From an uncultured Aquimonas sp. (lineage in GTDB: Bacteria; Pseudomonadota; Gammaproteobacteria; Xanthomonadales; Xanthomonadaceae), in the NCBI RefSeq assembly GCF_937888285.1, contig NZ_CALART010000023.1, positions 38,502-102,501 on the forward strand: DNA of 64,000 bases. The letters run 5' to 3'. The translations under genes were made by a program, and so were the position numbers. Positions 23,583 to 34,578 of the stretch are shown here, piece by piece (position 1 is the stretch's first letter; every line of letters begins with the position of its first letter). The notes below the pieces were generated by a model. That model did no database searches and was not told where the DNA came from. It worked only from the letters and a program-made list of their open reading frames with translations.

Positions 23583-24188
23583 ATGAAGCTCTACTACGCC
23601 CCCGGCACCTGCTCGCTGGTCTCCCACATCCTGCTGCGTGAAACCGGCACTGCCTTCGAACTGGCGCGTGTCGATCTGCGCCAGCAGCGCATCGAGGATG
23701 GCCGCGCACTGGCCGAGGTCAATCCGAAGCGCCAGGTGCCGGTGCTGGAGCGTGCGCCCGGCGACGTGCTCACCGAAGGTGCGGTGATTGCCCAGTACAT
23801 CGTCGAGCGCGCCGCTGACGCCGGTCTGCTGCCGGCCGGCGGTGAGGCGCGCTACCGCGTGCTCGAATGGCAGACCTATGTCGGCACCGAACTGCACAAG
23901 GGCTACTCGCCGCTGTTCGACCCGGGTCTCGACGGTGAGGCCAAGGCCCATCTGCGGCAGCGTCTGCGCACCCGCTTCGAATGGCTGGATGCGCGACTGC
24001 AGGGCCGCGACTACCTGGCCGACAGCGGCTACAGCGTGGCTGACGTGTATCTGTTTGTGGTCGCCGGGTGGTCGCGCCTGGTCGCTCTTGAGCTGGGCGA
24101 CCTCCAGCACCTGCAGGGCCTGCTGCGGCGGGTATCGCAGCGACCCGCCGTGCAGGCCGCGCTGCGCGCAGAGGGCCTGCTGCAGTGA
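23583..24188 (+). CDS. gstA: Beta-class glutathione S-transferase
   Basis: A 201-residue enzyme, the same length as E. coli GstA. N-terminal thioredoxin-fold MKLYYAPGTCSLVSHILLRETG has Cys10, the beta-class residue that can form a mixed disulfide with glutathione. NPKRQVPVLE and LTEGAVIAQYI form the glutathione site, and TELHKGYSPLFDP with YSVADVYLFVV marks the C-terminal helical domain. The product conjugates glutathione to electrophiles. The last codons overlap the GTG start of the nitronate monooxygenase gene (GTGA), so the two are coupled. Divergent LysR gene upstream. Confidence 0.95.
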   Translation: MKLYYAPGTCSLVSHILLRETGTAFELARVDLRQQRIEDGRALAEVNPKRQVPVLERAPGDVLTEGAVIAQYIVERAADAGLLPAGGEARYRVLEWQTYVGTELHKGYSPLFDPGLDGEAKAHLRQRLRTRFEWLDARLQGRDYLADSGYSVADVYLFVVAGWSRLVALELGDLQHLQGLLRRVSQRPAVQAALRAEGLLQ

Positions 24189-25276
24189 GGGCCTGGCGAC
24201 AGAGCGCGCTTGCGCAGCGCCTTGGCATCCTGCGGCCGATCGTGCAGGGCCCCTTCGGCGGCGGCCTGTCCTCGGTGGATCTGGTGGTGGCGGTTGGCGA
24301 GGGCGGAGGACTCGGTTCGTTCGGTGCCCATCATCTCGATGGCGCCGGGATTCACGCAGTCGCCAAGCAGATCCGTGCACGCAGCGGGCGGCCGTTTGCG
24401 CTCAACCTCTGGCTGCCGCATGCGGAGCCCGGCGAGTCGCTGGTCGCCGCAGAGCAGGGCCAGGACTACGCCCTACACGCACAACGGCTGGCGGCCTGGT
24501 ACGCCGAGCTGGGCGCGGAGATTCCGCCGCCACCGGCGCGCTACCTGCCGGACTTCGAAGAGCAGGTCGAGGCAGTCCTTGAGGTGCGGCCCGCGGTATT
24601 CAGCTTCGTCTTTGGTGTGCCCGCCGGCAACGTGCTGGAGCGCTGCCGCTCGCTTGGCATCCTGACGCTGGGCGCCGCGACCACCGTGGACGAGGCCAGG
24701 GCGCTGGAGGTGGCGGGCGTCGATCTGATCGTCGCCACCGGCTTCGAGGCCGGCGGACATCGCGTGTCCTTCCTGCAGCGGCCCGAGGACGCGCTCACCG
24801 GCGGCCTGGCGCTGTTGCCGCAAGTGGTCGACGCGGTGCGCGTGCCGGTGATCGCCGCCGGCGGCATCGCCGATGGCCGCGGCATCCTCGCTGCACTCAA
24901 CCTTGGCGCGCAGGCAGTGCAGATCGGCACGGCCTTCCTGGCCTGCGAGGAATCCAATGCCAGCGAACTTCACCGCCAGCAGCTGTTCGGTGCGACTGCG
25001 CGCCGGACCACCCTGACGCGCGCCTTCAGCGGACGGCTGGCACGCGGCATCCGCAACCGGCTGTCCGAAGAGCTCGCCGGCGCGGCACTTGCGCCGTATC
25101 CGCTGCAGGGCTGGCTGACCGCAGCGATGAAGACTCCGGCTCTGCAGCAGCGGCGCGCCGACCTGCTGCCGCTGTGGTGCGGGCAGTCGGCCGGCCTGCT
25201 GGGTCACCGCAGCGCATCAGCGCTGATGCGCTTTCTCGATGACGACGTGGAGAGGCGACTGTCGGCCTTTGCCTGA
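24185..25276 (+). CDS. Nitronate monooxygenase family protein
   Basis: A 363-residue FMN-dependent TIM-barrel enzyme of the NMO / 2-nitropropane dioxygenase family. RLGILRPIVQGPFGGG opens the barrel; VDLIVATGFEAGGHR, PVIAAGGIADGRGILAALNLGAQAVQIGTAFLACEES and LTRAFSGRLARGIRNR are the flavin and phosphate-binding blocks. Members oxidise alkyl nitronates or propionate-3-nitronate. The GTG at 24185 is the start, giving a 4-nt overlap with the gstA stop; no ATG fits near it. With GST it forms a likely detoxification unit under LysR control. Confidence 0.9.
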   Translation: MRAWRQSALAQRLGILRPIVQGPFGGGLSSVDLVVAVGEGGGLGSFGAHHLDGAGIHAVAKQIRARSGRPFALNLWLPHAEPGESLVAAEQGQDYALHAQRLAAWYAELGAEIPPPPARYLPDFEEQVEAVLEVRPAVFSFVFGVPAGNVLERCRSLGILTLGAATTVDEARALEVAGVDLIVATGFEAGGHRVSFLQRPEDALTGGLALLPQVVDAVRVPVIAAGGIADGRGILAALNLGAQAVQIGTAFLACEESNASELHRQQLFGATARRTTLTRAFSGRLARGIRNRLSEELAGAALAPYPLQGWLTAAMKTPALQQRRADLLPLWCGQSAGLLGHRSASALMRFLDDDVERRLSAFA

Positions 25277-25387
25277 GCATGAGCTGTGCCTGGCGTTCGT
25301 TTCGGCCGCCCGATCCACTTCCCCTGTTTGTCGGTGGCGGGTCTGCGTAAGCTCGTCAGGCGCCAGTCGAGGGCACGGGGAGAGCGC

Positions 25388-27955
<2,568 letters not shown>

Positions 27956-28275
27956 GAGCGCACGGCAGCATCGTGCCCGCTGTGCTCGGCGTCTTCAGTT
28001 GGAGCGTCCCCTGTGAAAGGTTCGCGCCCGCACTCGCCCGTGTGTGCGTAGCGGTCTTTGATGCGGGCCTGAAGGACGTCAGGCGGCTCTGCGCAGTACG
28101 ATGGGGCGCGCTGCTTCGATCTCAGTTGCGCCGCTCTGGGGCGCGTGGAGAGTTTCCCGTCTGTTCGGTTGGCGACATTCCGCTGCGCGTCTTGATGCCG
28201 TCCCGCTGCTGAGATCGCTCCCGCGCGCGCGAGTTTCTACAGCCTTCTTCCAGCCTCCGAATTGTGCCTTCCGCC
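27956..28275. other. Intergenic region kinase 1 to S9 peptidase
   Basis: 320 nt. No terminator hairpin with a T-run, no operator symmetry and no RNA gene stand out; presumably it contains the promoter of the S9 peptidase gene. Confidence 0.4.
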
Positions 28276-30240
28276 ATGCCTGATCGTTCCCTGTGTGCTC
28301 GATTCGCCTGTGTTGTGCTGATGCTGATCCTTCTGCAGCGGAGCGTGATTGCCGCCAGCGAGGAGGTGGACCCCTTCGTCAAGCGATCCCCCTTTGCCGC
28401 GCTTGCCTTAAGCCCGGATGGGGCGCACCTCGCGGCCGTCTATGACCTGGCCGACCGCGCGGCGCTGGTGATCGTCCGCCGGGAAGACATGCAGCCGGTG
28501 GCGCGTTTTGCGGGTGATGCCGGCAGCGCGGTGGCCGGCTTCCAGTGGCTGGACTCCGCGCGCGTCCTTCTGGAGCCGGCCGAGCGCTTCGGTGAACTCG
28601 ACGCTCCGCGCCCGACGGGCGAACTCGTGCTGGTGGAGATCGAAGGCGCGCGCGTGCGCAGGGTGTTCCACCGCTTCGATCCTGACGACGAGCGCGTGCT
28701 GACGGTGGAGCCGCAAACCGCTGACGTGATCGATCGCCTACCGGATCAGCCGGGTCAGATTCTGGTTGGCGTGCGCCGCTGGACCACGGCGAGTCCGCTC
28801 GTCGAGGTGCAGCGCTTGAGCCTGGACACCCGCCGCAGTCGGACCGTCACCCGGGCCCCCGTCCAGCATGCGCATATCGTGGCTGATCCCTCGGGCGAGC
28901 CGCGTCTCGCCCACGGCAACCTCGATTCGATCAACTCGCTGCTGTACCACCGCCGTGCGGGCGATGACGGCTGGACGCTCATCAATGACGAGACGGAAAG
29001 CGGCCGCTACGAGTTTCCGCTCGGCTTTGATCCTGCGGGCGAGGTGGTCTACCTGCAGGCCTCGAGTGATCGGGGGCCGGATGTCGTCGTCGAGTGGAAT
29101 CCGCAGGGCGGGACGCGAACAGTGCGTATCGGCGATCCCGACTACGACCCGGGTGAAGTGTTGCGTGATGGGCGTGGAGCGGTGATTGGAGTTGCCTTCC
29201 TCGGCCCGCGCCGTCGCGCTCACTTCTTCGATGAGTCGCACCCGGACGCGAAACTGCAGGCCACGCTCGCACGCAGCTTCCCGCGGGATGACGTCTACCT
29301 GGCCCCCGCCGAGGCGGATGCTAGGTGGCGGCTGTTCGAAGTCCGCAGCGAGCGTGACCCCGGCACTGTGTTCCTGTTCGATGTGGAATCCCGGCGGGCC
29401 CATTTTCTCCAGCGCAGGCTGCCTGCGATTGAACCGACGGAGATGAGCGCTGCTGAGACCCGGCGCTTTGTCACTCGCGATGGGCTAGAGCTGGAGGCCT
29501 TTCTCACTCGCCGCGCGGGTGCAGAGGCACCTCCACTTCCGCTGGTGCTGGTGCCACACGGCGGCCCGTTTGGCGTTTTCGATCGACCGGACTTCGACCC
29601 GCTGGTGCAGTGGCTGGCGCACTCCGGCTATGCCGTACTGCAGGTGAACTTCCGGGGATCGGGCAATCGGGGCAGGGCCCTGCGTTCGGCGGGTGCGCGC
29701 GGGTGGGGGCGGGCGATGCAGGATGACCTTGCCGACGCTGCGGCCTGGGCTGAAGCCGAGTCGATCGCTCGACCTGGCGAGGTCTGTCTCGTCGGCGCAA
29801 GCTACGGCGCCTACGCCGCGCTGATGGGCGTGGCCCGGGATCCCGGGATCTTTGCCTGTGCCGTCGGCGCCTTTGGTGTCTATGACCTGCCGCGTATGGC
29901 CCGTGAGGACCGGAGAGTCAGCACCAGCCTGGGCGCCTGGAGCGAGGATTGGATTGGCCCGATCTCGTCCCTTGCGGAGGTGTCTCCGGTCAACCTTGCG
30001 GAGCGCATCCGCGCTCCCGTCCTGCTCATTGCAGGTGCTGAAGATCCCATCGCACCCATTGCACACAGTCGACGCATGCGTTCCGCTTTGAGGAAGGCGG
30101 GGGTGCAGGTCGAGGACTGGTTTGTCGAAGGTGCCGGGCACGGCCTGCACCGGGAAGAGCATCGTCGCGAGTTCCTGCTGAGAATCCGCGCGTTTCTCAA
30201 CATCCATCTGCCTCTGGAGCCCCAGCGCGCTGAGGGATAA
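28276..30240 (+). CDS. Secreted S9-family (prolyl oligopeptidase) serine peptidase
   Basis: A 654-residue exported peptidase. The signal peptide is about residues 1-27 (FACVVLMLILLQRSVIAAS). A beta-propeller region follows (about 30-390), beginning PFAALALSPDGAHLAAVYD, and an alpha/beta hydrolase domain (about 400-650) with LVLVPHGGPFGVFDRPDFDPLVQWLAHSGYAVLQVNFRGSGNRG. The catalytic triad is Ser509 in VGASYGAYA, Asp590 in AGAEDPIAP and His622 in GAGHGLH. It belongs to the acylaminoacyl-peptidase/DPP-like group. The ATG at 28276 is preferred to the GTG at 28264. It is a monocistronic gene converging with the ABC exporter. Confidence 0.92.
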   Translation: MPDRSLCARFACVVLMLILLQRSVIAASEEVDPFVKRSPFAALALSPDGAHLAAVYDLADRAALVIVRREDMQPVARFAGDAGSAVAGFQWLDSARVLLEPAERFGELDAPRPTGELVLVEIEGARVRRVFHRFDPDDERVLTVEPQTADVIDRLPDQPGQILVGVRRWTTASPLVEVQRLSLDTRRSRTVTRAPVQHAHIVADPSGEPRLAHGNLDSINSLLYHRRAGDDGWTLINDETESGRYEFPLGFDPAGEVVYLQASSDRGPDVVVEWNPQGGTRTVRIGDPDYDPGEVLRDGRGAVIGVAFLGPRRRAHFFDESHPDAKLQATLARSFPRDDVYLAPAEADARWRLFEVRSERDPGTVFLFDVESRRAHFLQRRLPAIEPTEMSAAETRRFVTRDGLELEAFLTRRAGAEAPPLPLVLVPHGGPFGVFDRPDFDPLVQWLAHSGYAVLQVNFRGSGNRGRALRSAGARGWGRAMQDDLADAAAWAEAESIARPGEVCLVGASYGAYAALMGVARDPGIFACAVGAFGVYDLPRMAREDRRVSTSLGAWSEDWIGPISSLAEVSPVNLAERIRAPVLLIAGAEDPIAPIAHSRRMRSALRKAGVQVEDWFVEGAGHGLHREEHRREFLLRIRAFLNIHLPLEPQRAEG

Positions 30241-30344
30241 GGGGTGACGAAGCGCCGGGGACCCCGCGACGGAAGACGCACCTCCCTCGCGGCCGTCTGC
30301 ATCCTCATGGCAGAACGCGGCGCATCCATGTGGGTGGGGTCCGA

Positions 30345-32123
30345 TCACGAGCGCACATGGCGTGCTGAGTCGCTCGCCTCACCCGTCTGCAGCCGCCACA
30401 GCCCCGCATACAGGCCATCGCGCGCGATCAATTGCTCATGCGTTCCGGACTCGACGATGCGGCCTGCGTCCAGCACGTGGATGCAGTGCGCATGGCGCAC
30501 GGTCGAGAGGCGATGCGCCACCACCAGCACGCTTCGGCCCTGTGCGGCCTTCGCCAGCGAGCGCTGGATCGCGGCTTCGGTCTCGTTGTCGACGGCCGAG
30601 GTGGCTTCGTCCAGCACCAGCAGCGGCGGGTCGCGGTAGAGCGCGCGGGCCAGCGCGACGCGCTGGCGCTGGCCGCCTGACAGGGTGTGGCCGCGTTCGC
30701 CGACTTGCGTGTCGTAGCCCTTCGGCAGCGCGGCGATGAAGCCGTGCGCCTCGGCTGCGCGCGCGGCCGCCTCGACGCGTGCGGGGTCGGGCGCGGCGTC
30801 GCCGTAAGCGATGTTCTCGGTCACCGTGCCGTCGGTGAGGAAAGGCTCCTGCGAGACGTGGCCGATCTGCCGGCGCAGCTGGCTGCGCGGCAGCTCCTCG
30901 ATGTCGATGCCGTCGAGCTCGACGCGGCCGCCGCTGGGCGTCTCGAAGCGGAGCAGCAGCTTGATCAGGGTGCTTTTGCCGCTGCCGGTGGCGCCCACGA
31001 GGCCCACGGTGTGGCCGGCCGGCACCTCCAGATCGATCCCGTGCAGCACCTCCGTCTCGCCGTAGGCGAAGCGCAGGTCGCGAAAGCGCAGGGCACCGTC
31101 GCTGCGCCCGCCCAGCTGGCGCTGGCCGCGATCGGCCGGCTGCGGCAGGGCCAGCAGATCGAATACGCGGCGCACCGAGGTCATGCTGCGCTGGTACAGG
31201 TCGGTGAGTTCGGCCAGTCGGGTCAGCGGCCACAGCAGGCGCTGGGTCAGATAGACGAGTGCCGAGTAGCTGCCGACGCCGAGCTCGCCGCGCAGGGTCA
31301 GCACGCCGCCGTAGAGCAGGGTGGCGACGAAGCCGGCGAGGATGGCGATGCGGATCACCGGTGTGATCGCCGCCGCCACGCGGATGGCCTCGGCGTTGCG
31401 CTCGCGGTAGGCGGCGCTGGCGTCTTCGAGGTGCTTCAGCTCGGCGTTCTCGGCCGTATAGGCCTGGATCGTGGCCATGCCCTGCAGGTTGTTCGACAGA
31501 CGCTGCGAGATGCCGGCGGCGGCCTCGCGCGCGGCGGCATAGCGCGGCTGCAGGCGGCGCATGAACCAGAAGGCGCCGAACAGGATCAGCGGCACCGGCA
31601 GCAGGGCGAGGATCGCCAGCGGCGCCGACAAGGCGAAGAAGACCGCACCCACCAGCAGGGTCGAGCAGAACACCTGGATCAGGTCATGCGCACCCGCATT
31701 CATGAAGCGCTCGATTTGGTGCACGTCCTCGTTCAGCACCGAAGACAAGCGCCCGCTGCGCGCGTCCGCCAGCGCACCGGGGGTGAGCCCCTGCAGGTGC
31801 GCGTAGGCCTCGATGCGCAGGTCGTGCTGCAGGCTCTGCGCCAGGTTGCGCCAGCGCACCATCGCCAGATACTCGGTGAGCGATTCGAGGCCCCAGATCA
31901 GCACGGTCAACGCGGTGAGCAGCAGCAGCTGGTGGATCGGATCGGGCAGGCCCATGCGCGCGATGAAGGAATCGCGCTGGTTCACCACGACGTCGACCGC
32001 GATGCCGATCAGGATCTCCGGCAGCACGTCGAAGACCTTGTTGAGCACCGTGTAGACCGAGGCGACGGACGCGGTGCGGCGATAGCTGCGGGCGTGGCCC
32101 AGCAGGCGGCGGAGCGGGTGCAT
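30345..32123 (-). CDS. ABC exporter, fused permease and ATPase (MsbA-like)
   Basis: A 592-residue half-transporter. Six membrane helices occupy about residues 20-320, followed by the nucleotide-binding domain (about 345-585). Walker A is GATGSGKST (about 377-385), the signature is LSGGQ in GHTLSGGQRQR, Walker B is LLVLDEATSA, and the switch His is in VVAHRLST. It should form a homodimer that exports lipid or amphipathic substrates. Length is normal. The ATG at 32123 is chosen because the upstream frame (to 32222) contains a terminator hairpin. The macro-domain gene upstream ends with a terminator, so this gene probably has its own promoter. Confidence 0.93.
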   Translation of the reverse strand: MHPLRRLLGHARSYRRTASVASVYTVLNKVFDVLPEILIGIAVDVVVNQRDSFIARMGLPDPIHQLLLLTALTVLIWGLESLTEYLAMVRWRNLAQSLQHDLRIEAYAHLQGLTPGALADARSGRLSSVLNEDVHQIERFMNAGAHDLIQVFCSTLLVGAVFFALSAPLAILALLPVPLILFGAFWFMRRLQPRYAAAREAAAGISQRLSNNLQGMATIQAYTAENAELKHLEDASAAYRERNAEAIRVAAAITPVIRIAILAGFVATLLYGGVLTLRGELGVGSYSALVYLTQRLLWPLTRLAELTDLYQRSMTSVRRVFDLLALPQPADRGQRQLGGRSDGALRFRDLRFAYGETEVLHGIDLEVPAGHTVGLVGATGSGKSTLIKLLLRFETPSGGRVELDGIDIEELPRSQLRRQIGHVSQEPFLTDGTVTENIAYGDAAPDPARVEAAARAAEAHGFIAALPKGYDTQVGERGHTLSGGQRQRVALARALYRDPPLLVLDEATSAVDNETEAAIQRSLAKAAQGRSVLVVAHRLSTVRHAHCIHVLDAGRIVESGTHEQLIARDGLYAGLWRLQTGEASDSARHVRS

Positions 32124-32203
32124 GGTTGGGGACCGGATGAACTGCGAAGCCGCGCAGTGTAGGCGCGCCCGCGGTCCCGTCGCGTGCCGAAGGGGCCGCC
32201 AAC

Positions 32204-32235
32204 GAAAACGGCCGGGCGTCATGGCGCCCGGCCGT
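32204..32235 (-). terminator. Intrinsic terminator downstream of the macro-domain gene
   Basis: Stem ACGGCCGGGCG/CGCCCGGCCGT around six nt, followed on the minus strand by TTTCGTT, 25 nt past the stop at 32260. Confidence 0.8.
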
Positions 32236-32259
32236 CATCGTTTGGAGCGAAGCCTAGCC

Positions 32260-32763
32260 TCAGGCCGCGCGCGCGGGCAGGCCCTCGTTGGCGCGCTCGT
32301 TCGGGCGATAGGTCTCGTAGACCACGACCGGGATGCCGAGCTCGCCCAGATGCTGCTCGATCAGCGGCTTGACCTCGGCCCAGTCGAGGCCGCCGACGCC
32401 GGTGGCGAGTCGCGGCAGGGCAAGGCTGGCCCAGCCTTCCTTCTTCACTTCCTTGGCCAGCGCGCGCAGCGCGTGGTTGACGTGCTGCACCGTCGCCTTG
32501 CCGGCTTTCGCGCCGTGGTCGTAGGCGGCTTCCTGCGTGAACAGGGCGACGATGCGGCTGGGATACACGCCGCCCCAGGTCCAGAGCTCGCCCGACTTCG
32601 GGTGCTGGGTGTGGCAGTAGTGGCGGAAATCCTTGTACATCGCCGGCACCGCCTCGTGCAGGGCGAATGCGAGCCCCTGGTCGAAGGCATCGTTCGGGGC
32701 AACACCGTGGGCAATGGCCTCGGCCTGGCTGTGGCGGATGTCACCGGATACGTAGCGGATCAT
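32260..32763 (-). CDS. Macro domain (ADP-ribose-binding) protein
   Basis: A 167-residue soluble protein. MIRYVSGDIRHSQAEAIAHGVAPND is a macro-domain opening, in which AHGVAPND carries the usual distal-ribose asparagine. The phosphate loop is LPRLATGVGGLDWAEVKPLIEQ and VVVYETYRP closes the fold. Such domains bind or hydrolyse ADP-ribose derivatives. The order of motifs is closest to the Poa1p/TARG1-like branch that de-modifies ADP-ribosylated acidic residues; this placement is an inference. The start at 32763 follows GGAGGCCCC. A terminator lies downstream. Confidence 0.87.
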   Translation of the reverse strand: MIRYVSGDIRHSQAEAIAHGVAPNDAFDQGLAFALHEAVPAMYKDFRHYCHTQHPKSGELWTWGGVYPSRIVALFTQEAAYDHGAKAGKATVQHVNHALRALAKEVKKEGWASLALPRLATGVGGLDWAEVKPLIEQHLGELGIPVVVYETYRPNERANEGLPARAA

Positions 32764-33067
32764 GGGGCCTCCTTCGAAGGCGTTCGGGCACGGCTCCATG
32801 CTGCGCGTTGGCCCGCCGACAGGCTTTGACAAGTCTCAAGCCACCGAGGACCCAGGTTGGGCCCTCGCCCGCCAACGCCGCGTACCCGCATAGCGCAGAG
32901 TCAGCAGGGTGGGTCATTGCCCAGCAAAGACATCCGCCCACATCGGGTGAGGCTCGTGCCGGCGTTTTGATCCACCTCGGCGCACGGGTGGATAGAAGCA
33001 TGCGGACTGTTTCAGTTGGCGCGACTTGTAAGCAGTCGATTGGAACCCACCGACTGCAACCCACCGA

Positions 33068-33562
33068 CTAGAGCCCACCACGCACACCGATGCCGACGCT
33101 GATGCGCGGCCGCTCGCGGGTGTTCCAGTCGCGCGGCCAGAGGTGGATCTCGCGGGTGTCGACTTCCGGCAGCAGCACGCGCTGCTCGCCGAGCTGCATC
33201 TCGCGCTCGCCGGTGATGCGGCCGGTCAGGGTCAGGAAGCGGCCGGGCACCACTTCGTTCGGGTCCACCCGGCCGGCGCGGATCGCGATGAAGCGCCCGC
33301 CGTCGCGCGCCTGCGGGATCGGTCGCGCCTGGGGGTCGGTGGGAAAGCCCAGCACCTCGATCTCGACGTAACCCGCGTACTCGGTCAGCGCGATCACCAT
33401 GCCGCCCCAGAGCACGCTGCGCTCCATCTGCGCCTGGATGTCCGCCGCCACTGCGCGCGGTGAAGGGCTGGGATCGGCCGGAGCGTCGCGGAACAGCGGC
33501 GTCGGCACGCAGCCGGCCAGCGCCAGTGCGACGAGACAGGTCAGGGCGTTGCGTCGCTTCAT
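33068..33562 (-). CDS. slp: Slp-family outer membrane lipoprotein
   Basis: A 164-residue lipoprotein: signal MKRRNALTCLVALALAGC with Cys18 as lipid site, then an Slp domain with VLWGGMVIALTEYAGYVEIEVLGFPTD, PGRFLTLTGRITGEREMQLGE and LPEVDTREIHLWPRDW. In E. coli Slp is induced in stationary phase and carbon starvation. The start at 33562 is chosen for the lipobox and forms a 4-nt overlap (ATGA) with the rlmJ stop. There is no clear terminator after it. Confidence 0.9.
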   Translation of the reverse strand: MKRRNALTCLVALALAGCVPTPLFRDAPADPSPSPRAVAADIQAQMERSVLWGGMVIALTEYAGYVEIEVLGFPTDPQARPIPQARDGGRFIAIRAGRVDPNEVVPGRFLTLTGRITGEREMQLGEQRVLLPEVDTREIHLWPRDWNTRERPRISVGIGVRGGL

Positions 33563-34464
33563 GTGCCTTCCTCGCGTTTCAGCCACTCCAGCCGCGAGCT
33601 GGGCTGGGTTTCACCCAAGGCTTCGCGCAGATGGGGCAGGGCCTGCGACAGCGCCTGGTCGAAGCGATAGGGTGGGTTGACGATCAGCATGCCGCAACCA
33701 TTCATGCGCAGCGGCGAGTCGTCGGGCCGCACCAGCAGCTCGGCCAGCAGCACCGACTTTGCCGGCAGCTCGGCGGCACGGCGCAGGAAGCGCGCCACGC
33801 CGGCGCGGCGCTTGATCGGGAACCACACCGCGAACACCGCCTGCGGCAGGCGCTCCAGGCCCTGGCGCACGGCGCCGAGGATGGCGTCGTACTCGGCTTC
33901 CTGCGCTTCGAAGGGTGGATCGATCAGCACCAAGGCACGGCGCTCGATCGGCGGCAGCAGGGCGCGCACCGCGGCATACCCGTCTCTCGCCTCGGCCTTG
34001 GCTCGCGGGTAGGTTTCCAGCGCCTTGTCGAGTGCGGCCTGCTCGCCGGGCTGCAGCTCGCAGGCGACCAGTCGATCCTGCAGGCGCAGCAGGCGCGCGG
34101 CCAGCAGGGGCGAGCCGGGGTAGGCGCGCAGCGGGGCGATGCCATGGCCGCTGTGGGCGAAGGTCTCGGCGTCGAAGCGGTCGACCGCGTCGACATAGGC
34201 CGCGACCAGCGGCGGCGGGCTGCTGCGGCGCTTGGGCTGCTGCTCGATCGGCCGGCGATCGATCAGCTTGAGGATGCCGCCCTCGGCCTCGCCGGTCTTC
34301 TGCGCCTCGCCCGAGTCGAGCAGGTAGCCGCCACGACCACCGTGGGTGTCGAGCAGCAGGAAGCCGGTGTCCTTGCGCTGGAAGGCCTCGATCAGGCCCA
34401 GCAGGGTGGCGTGTTTGAGCGCATCGGCGAAGTTGCCGGCGTGGAAGCTGTGTTTGTAGTTCAT
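33559..34464 (-). CDS. rlmJ: 23S rRNA (adenine(2030)-N(6))-methyltransferase RlmJ
   Basis: A 301-residue SAM-dependent methyltransferase. The N-terminus MNYKHSFHAGNFADALKHATL is diagnostic, LLLDTHGGRGGYLL is the SAM loop, and LVLIDPPFE is the catalytic D-P-P-F motif of adenine N6-methyltransferases. It methylates A2030 of 23S rRNA. Length is close to the E. coli protein (280). The start at 34464 is taken from the family; the frame runs on to 35118 over the DUF885 gene, which is antisense. Overlaps slp by 4 nt; divergent from the DUF885 peptidase, 114 nt apart. Confidence 0.95.
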   Translation of the reverse strand: MNYKHSFHAGNFADALKHATLLGLIEAFQRKDTGFLLLDTHGGRGGYLLDSGEAQKTGEAEGGILKLIDRRPIEQQPKRRSSPPPLVAAYVDAVDRFDAETFAHSGHGIAPLRAYPGSPLLAARLLRLQDRLVACELQPGEQAALDKALETYPRAKAEARDGYAAVRALLPPIERRALVLIDPPFEAQEAEYDAILGAVRQGLERLPQAVFAVWFPIKRRAGVARFLRRAAELPAKSVLLAELLVRPDDSPLRMNGCGMLIVNPPYRFDQALSQALPHLREALGETQPSSRLEWLKREEGT

Positions 34465-34578
34465 CGCCCCATTATGCGGGGTGCTGGGCGGCGGTGACTT
34501 CCGGCCCGGAGGCATTCGGCCCGCGGCGGCCGTAGAGTGCGCCCCGGAGCGGGCATGGAGCCCGCCGGGGGAGAGACC